From NCBI GenBank assembly GCA_934358955.1, contig CAKRLC010000028.1:1-26387 (forward strand): a DNA stretch of 26,387 nt, read 5' to 3'. Positions within the stretch are counted from its first letter, which is position 1. The number at the start of each line of letters is the position of its first letter. Below are positions 1 through 5,256 of the stretch, piece by piece. The stretch comes from an uncultured Roseburia sp. GTDB lineage: Bacteria > Bacillota > Clostridia > Lachnospirales > Lachnospiraceae. Both the position numbers and the translations under genes were made by a program. The notes under the pieces were generated by a model. It made no database searches. It was not told where the DNA came from and saw nothing but the letters and a program-made list of their open reading frames with translations.

Positions 1-92
1 TGCTTAAGCCCTAGCAGATACATCTGACCGGCAATCCACTTGCTTAAGTCTGCTACCATGTAATCTTTTTTCTTTGCTGTTATCCTTGGCAC
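1..92 (-). CDS. partial small basic protein, possible element regulator (N-terminus only)
   Basis: An open leftward frame runs off the left edge of the window. Read from a GTG at 92 it begins (M)PRITAKKKDYMVADLSK and continues as WIAGQMYLLGLK, about 30 residues. The basic start followed by an amphipathic helix resembles the N-termini of small helix-turn-helix proteins in phage and ICE regulatory modules, but too little is present to name a family. There is no strong Shine-Dalgarno sequence. The GTG is chosen because the frame is closed by a TAA 18 bases upstream of it; an ATG at 59 is the alternative. The gene is divergent from the 54-residue gene at 191. Confidence 0.45.
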   Translation of the reverse strand, partial: MPRITAKKKDYMVADLSKWIAGQMYLLGLK

Positions 93-128
93 AATCTCGC
101 CTACTTTCTTTTATATTTCTTACATACG

Positions 129-137
129 TGGTACAAT
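129..137 (+). promoter_or_regulatory. extended -10 promoter for the 54-residue gene
   Basis: TGG followed by TACAAT at 132-137 forms an extended -10 element (TGnTACAAT) with no good -35 box. It lies about 54 bases before the ATG at 191. The motif TGGyACAATCTC occurs at 87-98 and again at 129-140, 42 bp apart, so this stretch may also be an operator. Confidence 0.4.
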
Positions 138-190
138 CTCCTCACAGGACGTTGCAGCGTCCAAGTATTACGAAAGGAGGATTCTTTCTC

Positions 191-355
191 ATGCTTAACA
201 ACGATCATTTAATTAAAATGACAGTTGAAATTACGACAGCTAAGTTATCTAATTCTTCTGTTTCTGCCACTAAAGATGGTGGAACCTATGTTGCTGATTT
301 CATGCAGGAAATCTACAACAAATTGGCAGAACTAAATAATGTAGATGCTGACTAA
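191..355 (+). CDS. 54-residue protein of unknown function
   Basis: The small protein begins MLNNDHLIKMTVEITTAKL and ends in an acidic helix-like tail (YNKLAELNNVDAD). I chose the ATG at 191 because an excellent ribosome binding site, AAAGGAGG, ends 10 bases before it. The frame can be extended upstream to 74, but that part has no ribosome binding site and a composition unlike the rest. No domain, signal peptide or membrane segment is visible. A strong hairpin with a T tract follows at 364-402, so it looks like a one-gene transcript. I do not recognise the family; its place in the element suggests an accessory or regulatory role, which is inference. Confidence 0.6.
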   Translation: MLNNDHLIKMTVEITTAKLSNSSVSATKDGGTYVADFMQEIYNKLAELNNVDAD

Positions 356-356
356 T

Positions 357-491
357 TCATCTGGCTCTTGCAGACACCAGCTCTGCAAGAGCTTTCGTTT
401 TCTCTGCAATCTCATGTTCATTCTCTTTCCCAGATAAAATAAGTTCACTAATATGCTTTGCCAAATTCTTGATAAGTTCATCAACTTCCAT
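357..491 (-). CDS. 44-residue helical protein of unknown function
   Basis: A leftward frame from ATG at 491 encodes a 44-residue, highly charged protein starting MEVDELIKNLAKHISEL. Its hydrophobic spacing suggests one or two amphipathic helices. An AAAGGAG motif lies about 13 bases upstream of the ATG, a somewhat long distance. A longer frame overlaps here in another phase, but its product is implausibly rich in Arg, Trp and Cys and lacks a ribosome binding site. The gene follows the 67-residue HTH gene by 36 bases on the same strand, so the two are probably co-transcribed. Its last codons lie inside the terminator hairpin of the gene coming the other way. I know of no family for it. Confidence 0.5.
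   Translation of the reverse strand: MEVDELIKNLAKHISELILSGKENEHEIAEKTKALAELVSARAR
364..402 (+). terminator. Rho-independent terminator after the 54-residue gene
   Basis: Perfect 11-bp inverted repeat (364-374 with 382-392) around a 7-base loop, followed by TTTCGTTTT. The hairpin DNA also encodes the C-terminus of the convergent 44-residue gene on the other strand. Confidence 0.65.
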
Positions 492-527
492 TTCTTCTCT
501 ATCTCTCCTTTCATAATATTTTTTTGC

Positions 528-731
528 TTACATTTCTCGGTCTGCCTTAAATAAATAATCGAGACTGCATGTCGGAAATTCTTTCTTTATAGAAATCATT
601 TCACTACGTTTAAATTCAGTCGAACCAGACATTTTGTTTTTTAGGCTTTCATAATTAATGCCTGTTTTTTCTGCTAAGGACTTAATAGTTAATTTCTTTC
701 TTGCCATCTCAGCATTTAAATTGCTAAACAA
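528..731 (-). CDS. Cro-like XRE-family HTH regulator (67 residues)
   Basis: A compact DNA-binding protein with an XRE/Cro-type helix-turn-helix at about residues 16-40 (LTIKSLAEKTGINYESLKNK). The start is a TTG at 731, set by an AAAGGAG motif 8 bases upstream; an in-frame ATG eight codons later would cut into the first helix. The gene is divergent from the 103-residue repressor gene at 905 with the control region at 751-850 between them, the layout of a cro/cI-type switch. The promoter TTGACA-16-TATAAT at 783-810 drives it and contains a copied operator motif, so autoregulation or mutual repression is likely. The exact role is inferred from position. Confidence 0.75.
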   Translation of the reverse strand: MFSNLNAEMARKKLTIKSLAEKTGINYESLKNKMSGSTEFKRSEMISIKKEFPTCSLDYLFKADREM

Positions 732-750
732 TTTTTCATCTCCTTTCCTT

Positions 751-850
751 ATGAATTACCCCGTGTCGTAATTCATATTTTTATTATATACCCTGTGTCG
801 TAATTGTCAACCCCAAAAAGTAATTTTTTTACTTTGCAAGGTAATTTTTT
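751..850. promoter_or_regulatory. divergent operator region with four GTAATT half-sites
   Basis: TACCCyGTGTCGTAATT occurs at 757-773 and 789-805, 32 bp apart (about three helical turns). The second copy lies between the -35 and -10 of the leftward promoter. The first copy is also part of a perfect 9-bp inverted repeat (751-759 with 768-776). GTAATTTTTT occurs at 820-829 and 841-850, 21 bp apart, just upstream of the rightward -35. All four sites share GTAATT in the same orientation (768, 800, 820, 841). This is what competing binding sites for the two flanking HTH proteins would look like. Confidence 0.65.
783..810 (-). promoter_or_regulatory. promoter for the leftward Cro-like gene
   Basis: On the minus strand, TTGACA (805-810), a 16-base spacer and TATAAT (783-788), both boxes at full consensus. 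The spacer is one copy of the 17-base operator repeat, so a bound regulator would block this promoter directly. Confidence 0.75.
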
Positions 851-851
851 A

Positions 852-880
852 TTTACAATACTTATATAAAGTAGTACAAT
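852..880 (+). promoter_or_regulatory. promoter for the repressor-protease-nuclease operon
   Basis: TTTACA (852-857), a 17-base spacer and TACAAT (875-880), starting 53 bases before the repressor ATG. The GTAATTTTTT repeats end immediately upstream of the -35 box. Confidence 0.7.
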
Positions 881-904
881 CAAGATGTAACGGAGGTAGT
901 AAAT

Positions 905-1216
905 ATGGGACTTACAGATAAATTAGACTTACTTATGAAAGATAGAAATATTAACAAATCCATATTGGCTAGAGAATCAGGTATACCATACACGACTATT
1001 GATGGATTTTATAAAAAAGGATCTGAAAATGCTAAATTATCAACATTGAAAAAATTATGCAGCTATTTCGGATGCTCACTAGACTTTTTAGCCGATGACG
1101 AGGTAAATGAAGAACCATTGACAATCGCGGCTCACTTTACTGGTGACGAATATACAGATGAAGAACTAGACGAAATTAAACAATTTGCTGAATTTGTAAA
1201 AGCAAAAAGAAAGTAG
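905..1216 (+). CDS. XRE-family repressor, CI-like (103 residues)
   Basis: N-terminal XRE helix-turn-helix (about residues 5-63; recognition region around ILARESGIPYTTIDGFYKKG) with the usual ending SYFGCSLDFLADD, then an acidic tail at 70-103 that probably serves for dimerisation or protease contact. The ribosome binding site CGGAGG precedes the ATG. It is the first gene of a rightward run with an ImmA-like protease 53 bases downstream, the classic pairing in Gram-positive prophages and ICEs, where the protease removes the repressor after DNA damage. It lacks a LexA-type autoprotease domain, consistent with control by a separate protease. The family call is firm; target and induction signal are inferred. 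Confidence 0.85.
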   Translation: MGLTDKLDLLMKDRNINKSILARESGIPYTTIDGFYKKGSENAKLSTLKKLCSYFGCSLDFLADDEVNEEPLTIAAHFTGDEYTDEELDEIKQFAEFVKAKRK

Positions 1217-1269
1217 CAGTCCTGATTTTGGGACAGTTATTCTAATATACTGGAGCGGGAGGTATCTAA

Positions 1270-1740
1270 ATGAACACTTTTGAAGAATTACAAGACGAAG
1301 CCTGCAGGGATGGTATAGAAGTTATAGAAAATTATCCTTTTATCAGTGATCGGATAGATGGATTATATGTGAACAGCACGATTGCACTGAATAAAAACCT
1401 TGCAACATGTGCAGAAAAAAGCTGTGTACTAGCTGAGGAACTTGGACACCATTACACAGCTGTTGGTAATATTATAAATCAGTCAACTGTGGAAAACCGA
1501 AAACAAGAACTCCGTGGAAGAATATGGGCTTACAACAAACAGATCGGGTTATCCGGTTTGCTGAAAGCCTACTGGAACCACTGCCAGAACGCACATGAAG
1601 TTGCTGAATATCTCGGCGTTACTGATGACTTTTTAAATGATGCCCTAACTTATTACAGAAGTAAATATGGGCGTTGTACTCAAATTGATAACTACGTCAT
1701 ATTTTTTGAACCAAATATTGCTGTTATGGAATTAATTTAA
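1270..1740 (+). CDS. ImmA/IrrE-family metallo-endopeptidase (anti-repressor protease)
   Basis: A 156-residue protein with the zinc-protease signature region at 51-62, read here as SCVLAEELGHHYT. Family members usually carry HExxH; here the first His is Glu (E56), followed by E57 and H60-H61. I recall EELGHH-type variants among ImmA relatives, so this may be a subfamily feature and not a loss of function. ImmA of ICEBs1 cleaves its partner repressor ImmR; the adjacent XRE gene would be the substrate here. GGGAGG precedes the ATG. The gene sits 24 bases before the nuclease fusion and is probably in the same transcript. The C-terminal half (a helical region, then a short strand) is typical of the family. 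Confidence 0.8.
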   Translation: MNTFEELQDEACRDGIEVIENYPFISDRIDGLYVNSTIALNKNLATCAEKSCVLAEELGHHYTAVGNIINQSTVENRKQELRGRIWAYNKQIGLSGLLKAYWNHCQNAHEVAEYLGVTDDFLNDALTYYRSKYGRCTQIDNYVIFFEPNIAVMELI

Positions 1741-1764
1741 CCCATAAGAAAAGAGGAAACTGTT

Positions 1765-2655
1765 ATGAAATGTCCTAATTGTGGTGCTGAGGCAAACGGG
1801 AATTTCTGCGAATATTGCGGATGTGAATTACCACGCACTATGCCTAGCACTGTTAACTATGATTGTTCATCAACCACTACGCTCATAAATAATTATTATA
1901 ATTCCGCACCTGCCACATCGAATACCGCTAAACCAATTAGCCATCCACAAAAAAATTATACTTATACCGAACCACCTACAAGCAGTAAAAGCAAAAAAAC
2001 TGCCCTACTGCTTTGCATTTTTTTTGGATATTTTGGTGCACATCATTTCTATACTGGTCGTATTGGAATGGGAATTCTTTATTTATTAACATTGGGATTA
2101 TTCGGGATTGGTTGGATTGTAGATATTTTCTTAATATTAGCTAACTGTTTCAAGGACAAATATGGATTATTATTAAAAAATGCTCCATCTGTTCCATTAA
2201 ACTTAAACACATATAAATCTGTTTACACACAACCAGAAATCGCACCAACCACTACATATAATATTAAAAACAAAAGTTCTAATATTTTTTCTTTTGATGA
2301 CATGGATGGTCATGACTTTGAATATTTCTGTGCTGAAATTTTAAGAAAGAATAATTTTAAGAATGTTGATGTTACACAGGGAAGTGGCGATCATGGCATC
2401 GATATTTTGGCCGAAAAAGATAATATTTCTTATGCGATACAATGTAAACGCTATTCTTCTAATATCGGTAATTCTGCCGTACAGCAAGCACACACTGGAA
2501 AAAGCCTTTACCACAAAGACATTGCCGTTGTACTCACAAACCAATATTTCACAGCACAGGCAAAGGAAGAAGCTGATGTGCTTGGCGTCAAACTCTGGGA
2601 TAGAGATAAACTCAAGGAAATGATAAAGAATATAAATCAGGAGGGATTTACATGA
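1765..2655 (+). CDS. zinc-ribbon / TM2 membrane domain / Mrr-type endonuclease fusion
   Basis: A 296-residue three-part protein. Residues 3-20 form a zinc ribbon (C3, C6, C15, C18). After a Ser/Thr/Pro/Asn-rich linker, residues 76-132 are a TM2 domain: two hydrophobic segments with the FGYFGAHHFYTGR turn and WIVDIF. Residues 180-290 are an Mrr_cat restriction-endonuclease domain: GHDFEYFCAEIL helix, GSGDHGIDIL with metal-binding D213, the Q226-x-K228 pair in YAIQCKRY, and AVVLTNQYFT. The PD-(D/E)xK residues look intact. Mrr proteins cut modified or foreign DNA. The TM2 part suggests that this one is tethered to the membrane with the nuclease in the cytoplasm, as in some effector-type defence proteins. 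It overlaps the next start by 4 bases (ATGA). Domains are confident; role in defence or element maintenance is inferred. Confidence 0.85.
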   Translation: MKCPNCGAEANGNFCEYCGCELPRTMPSTVNYDCSSTTTLINNYYNSAPATSNTAKPISHPQKNYTYTEPPTSSKSKKTALLLCIFFGYFGAHHFYTGRIGMGILYLLTLGLFGIGWIVDIFLILANCFKDKYGLLLKNAPSVPLNLNTYKSVYTQPEIAPTTTYNIKNKSSNIFSFDDMDGHDFEYFCAEILRKNNFKNVDVTQGSGDHGIDILAEKDNISYAIQCKRYSSNIGNSAVQQAHTGKSLYHKDIAVVLTNQYFTAQAKEEADVLGVKLWDRDKLKEMIKNINQEGFT

Positions 2656-3497
2656 AACTAACTGCATTGGGAACTGAAATTTCCGTTATTGATTCAAATG
2701 AAGGATTTGTAGACGCATACCTTTCTCTAACAGATTTAGCAAAATATAAAAATTCCGAAGATCCACGAATTGTAATATCAAACTGGCTAAGCTCTTATTC
2801 CACAATAGACTTTCTCGCCGCATGGGAATCTCTATATAATCCAAATTTTAACCGTATGGAATTCCAGACGGTTAGAAGTGCATCTGGACGACTAATAATG
2901 ACTTCTAAGCAGTGGATTGAACGAATGAATGCTATCGGGATAACATCTAAATCAGGACGATATGGTGGAACTTATGCACATCCAGACATTGCTTTTGAAT
3001 TTGCATCATGGATTTCGCCAGAATTTAAGTTGTATGTCATCAAAGACTATCAGCGACTAAAAGCAGATGAGGCACACCGTCTTGAAATTGGTTGGGATAC
3101 TAAACGTGAATTATCAAAAATTAACTATCGGATACACACTGATGCTATCAAGGAATTTTTAATTACACCCGAATTAACTAAACAGGAAAAAGGCTATAAA
3201 TATGCAAACGAAGCAGATATTTTAAATGTAGCATTATTCGGAAAAACTGCAAAGCAATGGCGTGATGAAACAGGACACAAAAAGGAAAACATGCGTGACT
3301 ATGCCAGCGTTGAGCAACTCATTGTTCTAGTTAACCTAGAAAGCATGAATGCTGATATGATTCGCCAAGGTTTATCACCACAAGAACGTTTAAAAAAACT
3401 CCGTAACGTTGCATATTATCAGCTTAATTCTTTATATAACAGCAATGCTGCTAATAGATTAAAAAATTCTATCCAAAACCAAATTGAACAAAAGTAA
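2652..3497 (+). CDS. KilA-N domain protein
   Basis: A 281-residue protein whose first 140 or so residues match the KilA-N pattern of phages and large DNA viruses: LSLTDLAKYKNSEDPRIVISNWL near the start, a central WIERMNAIGITSKSGRYGGTYAHPDIAFEFASW block, then LYVIKDYQRLK. KilA-N is a DNA-binding domain often found in phage antirepressors. The C-terminal half (about 150-281) is helical and charged, with KTAKQWRDETGHKKENMRDYASVEQL, a segment common in KilA-N proteins of Firmicutes elements. The start codon is inside the stop of the nuclease gene (ATGA), implying translational coupling and a joint role. Whether it helps the nuclease or regulates the element cannot be told from sequence. Confidence 0.8.
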   Translation: MKLTALGTEISVIDSNEGFVDAYLSLTDLAKYKNSEDPRIVISNWLSSYSTIDFLAAWESLYNPNFNRMEFQTVRSASGRLIMTSKQWIERMNAIGITSKSGRYGGTYAHPDIAFEFASWISPEFKLYVIKDYQRLKADEAHRLEIGWDTKRELSKINYRIHTDAIKEFLITPELTKQEKGYKYANEADILNVALFGKTAKQWRDETGHKKENMRDYASVEQLIVLVNLESMNADMIRQGLSPQERLKKLRNVAYYQLNSLYNSNAANRLKNSIQNQIEQK

Positions 3498-3583
3498 AAA
3501 ACCGCCCCACTCTACCAAAGCAGGACGGTCACGCTCCCGAATGATACAAGAGCCCTCAACAAGCATATTGTATCATTCGGAGC
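3496..3583. other. structured non-coding DNA between the KilA-N gene and the integrase gene
   Basis: Two hairpins. ACCGCCC at 3501-3507 pairs with GGACGGT at 3523-3529; read on the minus strand it is followed by TTTTT, the form of a leftward terminator. Then a long stem of 3533-3549 with 3568-3583 (16 pairs, one bulged C) encloses an 18-base loop. A weaker inverted repeat lies at about 3591-3628. No gene is supported in 3498-3658. The structures could terminate antisense transcription, control integrase expression, or be recombinase-related sites. Confidence 0.55.
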
Positions 3584-3658
3584 AGCCAATAGCAAGCAGA
3601 ACAGATGTTCTTTGCTGGCTGTTATTTTTATACTCAAAAATAGAAAGGATGGTACAAT

Positions 3659-4669
3659 ATGAAGATTGAAAAATTACCAAGCGGATCATTCCGGATCCGG
3701 AAAACCTATAAGAAAAAACTCTACACTGTAATAACAGATTATAAGCCAACCAACAAAGAAGCCATTCAACTCATCGCTGCCGAGCTCGACAAAGCAGACT
3801 CACGAGCTTCTGTGCATATGACTTTTGAAGAAGCTGCAAATCAATATCTTGACGTAAAAAGGAATGTTTTATCACCATCTACTATACCGGGATACAAAAG
3901 CAATCTTAAAAGTTTGTCAAATGCTTTTAAAAACATTTACATTTCTGATATGACAGCAATTGACATACAAAAGGAAATAAATGATTTTTCCTTATCACAT
4001 GCACCTAAAACAGTTTATAATGTTCACGGCTTTATTTCTGCAGTCATGGGAATGTTCCGGCCAGAACTCAATATAACAACCACACTTCCCCAAAAAAAGA
4101 AATATGAAACATATATCCCAACGGACCAGGAAGTAAAAGCTGTACTGGATTACGCCCATCAAAAAGAACGCTACGAAATTGCATTACTTCTGGCTGCCTG
4201 CTGTGGGCTAAGACGAAGTGAGATATGTGCTCTCACTCCTGCTGATTTATCAGCTGATAATATACTCACAATCAACAAGGCAATGGTAATGGATGAAAAC
4301 AAGAAGTGGGTTATTAAAACCACCAAGACAACTGAAAGTGCTAGAGAAATTGCTATACCAGATTTTATTGCCGAACGCATTCGTGAAAAAGGAATTATCA
4401 TAGACTGTAATCCAAACCAAATATATAATGCTCTCAAACGCTATCAGGACAAGTTAGGCATCCACCGCTTTAAATTACATAGCATGCGACATTACTTCTG
4501 CACAAAAATGTCAGAAATACTACCCGAACAGGATGTGCTAGAGCTCGGCGGCTGGTCCACCCCTTACGTCATGAAGGCAGTCTACCGGCATGCCACGATT
4601 GATAAAAAAATAGAAAAACAAAAGCATATTATGAATAACGCTTTTAGAGATTTCGATTCGGATATATAA
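3659..4669 (+). CDS. tyrosine-family site-specific recombinase (integrase)
   Basis: A 336-residue phage/ICE-type integrase. An AP2-like arm-binding N-terminus (LPSGSFRIRKTYKKK) is followed by a SAM-like core-binding domain at about 52-135 (MTFEEAANQYLDVKR) and the catalytic domain at about 150-320. Catalytic residues visible are R185 in CCGLRRSEIC, K223 in TTKTTESAREI, H274 and R277 in HSMRHYF, W299 in LGGWS at the usual His/Trp position, and nucleophile Y309 in KAVYRHA. The catalytic set is complete, so the enzyme looks active. AAAGGA precedes the ATG. It ends 70 bases before the 3' tRNA fragment, so it lies at the right end of the element reading toward the attachment site. Confidence 0.93.
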   Translation: MKIEKLPSGSFRIRKTYKKKLYTVITDYKPTNKEAIQLIAAELDKADSRASVHMTFEEAANQYLDVKRNVLSPSTIPGYKSNLKSLSNAFKNIYISDMTAIDIQKEINDFSLSHAPKTVYNVHGFISAVMGMFRPELNITTTLPQKKKYETYIPTDQEVKAVLDYAHQKERYEIALLLAACCGLRRSEICALTPADLSADNILTINKAMVMDENKKWVIKTTKTTESAREIAIPDFIAERIREKGIIIDCNPNQIYNALKRYQDKLGIHRFKLHSMRHYFCTKMSEILPEQDVLELGGWSTPYVMKAVYRHATIDKKIEKQKHIMNNAFRDFDSDI

Positions 4670-4693
4670 AATCTTGTCATGAATCTTGTCATG
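4670..4693 (+). repeat. tandem 12-bp repeat next to the attachment site
   Basis: AATCTTGTCATG occurs twice head to tail (4670-4681 and 4682-4693), directly after the integrase stop codon. Its position between the integrase gene and the tRNA fragment fits integrase or excisionase arm-binding sites. Confidence 0.6.
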
Positions 4694-4739
4694 AAATTGC
4701 CAAACCATTGATTTTACAAGGTTTTTGGCGGTTAATATG

Positions 4740-4764
4740 ATGGGTTCAAGTCCCATTTCCTGCA
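4740..4764 (+). other. 3' tRNA fragment, right attachment site (attR-like)
   Basis: ATGGG-TTCAAGT-CCCAT forms a perfect T arm (4740-4756), followed by a 7-base acceptor strand TTCCTGC (4757-4763) and discriminator A (4764). No matching D arm, anticodon arm or 5' acceptor strand (expected GCAGGAA) lies upstream within tRNA distance, so this is a 3' fragment, not a whole gene. The A discriminator and TTCAAGTCC loop would suit tRNA-Leu, but the isotype cannot be decided. The intact tRNA gene should lie at the other end of the element, outside the window. Confidence 0.7.
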
Positions 4765-4766
4765 TT

Positions 4767-4799
4767 AAAAAACCTCATTCGGAAAGAATGAGGTTTTTT
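4767..4799. terminator. bidirectional terminator between tRNA fragment and ymxH
   Basis: A perfect 14-bp stem (4767-4780 with 4786-4799) around GGAAA, A-rich on one side and T-rich on the other, so it works in both directions. It was probably the terminator of the host tRNA and also ends the leftward ychF-ymxH transcript. Confidence 0.85.
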
Positions 4800-4959
4800 A
4801 TTTTAGATCATTTCTGTATTTATCTCTGTAGTTACGTCTTCTGCCGTCGCCATTCTGAAAATAATCGTTCCAAATAGTTGACCACTCCAAGATATAATAC
4901 AAACGGGATGCAGCTTTTGTCCGTATCTTATGGTTTCTTATGCTTTGCTTCGCTTTCAT
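4798..4959 (-). CDS. possible 53-residue basic protein overlapping ymxH
   Basis: A leftward frame starts at ATG 4959, inside the end of ymxH (32-base overlap), and stops inside the terminator. The product starts MKAKQSIRNHKIRTKAASRL and ends in the very basic GDGRRRNYRDKYRNDLK. There is no separate ribosome binding site, so translation would depend on coupling to ymxH. The even mix of residues over the whole span is coding-like, but the frame is short and could be chance. Confidence 0.3.
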   Translation of the reverse strand: MKAKQSIRNHKIRTKAASRLYYILEWSTIWNDYFQNGDGRRRNYRDKYRNDLK

Positions 4960-5185
4960 CAATATCTACGAGTATAATATCCGGTCCGATCTTAACGATC
5001 TTGCACCATGGGATAAACCATTCAAATTCCCTGCAAAAACAGCCCAGCCATTTCCCTGGTCCCGGAACGATCAATGCCCGGATTCTTCCGTCCCTTTCAT
5101 CGATATCGAGATCCTGTACATTTCCAAGGCATTTACAGTCACAGACATTGATCACTTCTTTTTCTGAGAGATCACAAAAACGCAT
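4928..5185 (-). CDS. ymxH: YlmC/YmxH-family sporulation protein (PRC-barrel-like)
   Basis: An 85-residue protein with the family's characteristic run: FCDLSEKEVINVCDCKCLGN at the start, DIDERDGRIRALIVPGPGK, a Cys/Trp-rich centre (WLGCFCREFEWFIPW) and KIGPDIILVDI near the end. Family length is usually about 80-90. The fold is a PRC-barrel-like beta domain; members are conserved in spore formers and several are under sporulation control, but the biochemical role is not known. It follows ychF by 71 bases on the same strand. GGAG lies 6 bases before the ATG, and both sit within a potential hairpin at 5178-5226. Confidence 0.88.
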   Translation of the reverse strand: MRFCDLSEKEVINVCDCKCLGNVQDLDIDERDGRIRALIVPGPGKWLGCFCREFEWFIPWCKIVKIGPDIILVDIDESEAKHKKP

Positions 5186-5226
5186 ACCATTCTCCGAAAT
5201 CTTCTTTCGAAAAAAGGTATGCGTTT
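5178..5226 (-). promoter_or_regulatory. inverted repeat covering the ymxH start codon
   Basis: AAACGCATACC and GGTATGCGTTT form a perfect 11-bp inverted repeat (5178-5188 with 5216-5226). On the minus strand the downstream arm contains the ymxH ATG, and the 27-base loop contains the GGAG site. Folding of the mRNA would bury the start codon. Confidence 0.5.
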
Positions 5227-5256
5227 CTTTCTGATCTATTCTGTTATCTGTTAAAA

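Noticed and set aside
332..514. Leftward 60-codon frame overlapping the 44-residue gene
   Set aside because: No ribosome binding site, odd Arg/Trp/Cys-rich product, and it runs into the convergent 54-residue gene; the other phase has an AAAGGAG motif and better composition.
3484..3669. 61-codon rightward frame across the KilA-N/integrase gap
   Set aside because: It spans two strong hairpins and overlaps both neighbours, without a ribosome binding site.
4700..4764. Complete tRNA gene
   Set aside because: The T arm and 3' acceptor strand are clear, but no D arm, anticodon arm or complementary 5' strand could be folded upstream.
4538..4765. Leftward 75-codon frame over the integrase end and tRNA fragment
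   Set aside because: Shadow of the integrase gene; no start signals.
5178..5226. Terminator of ychF
   Set aside because: The loop is 27 bases long and the downstream arm includes the ymxH start codon, so the inverted repeat fits a translation-control structure better.
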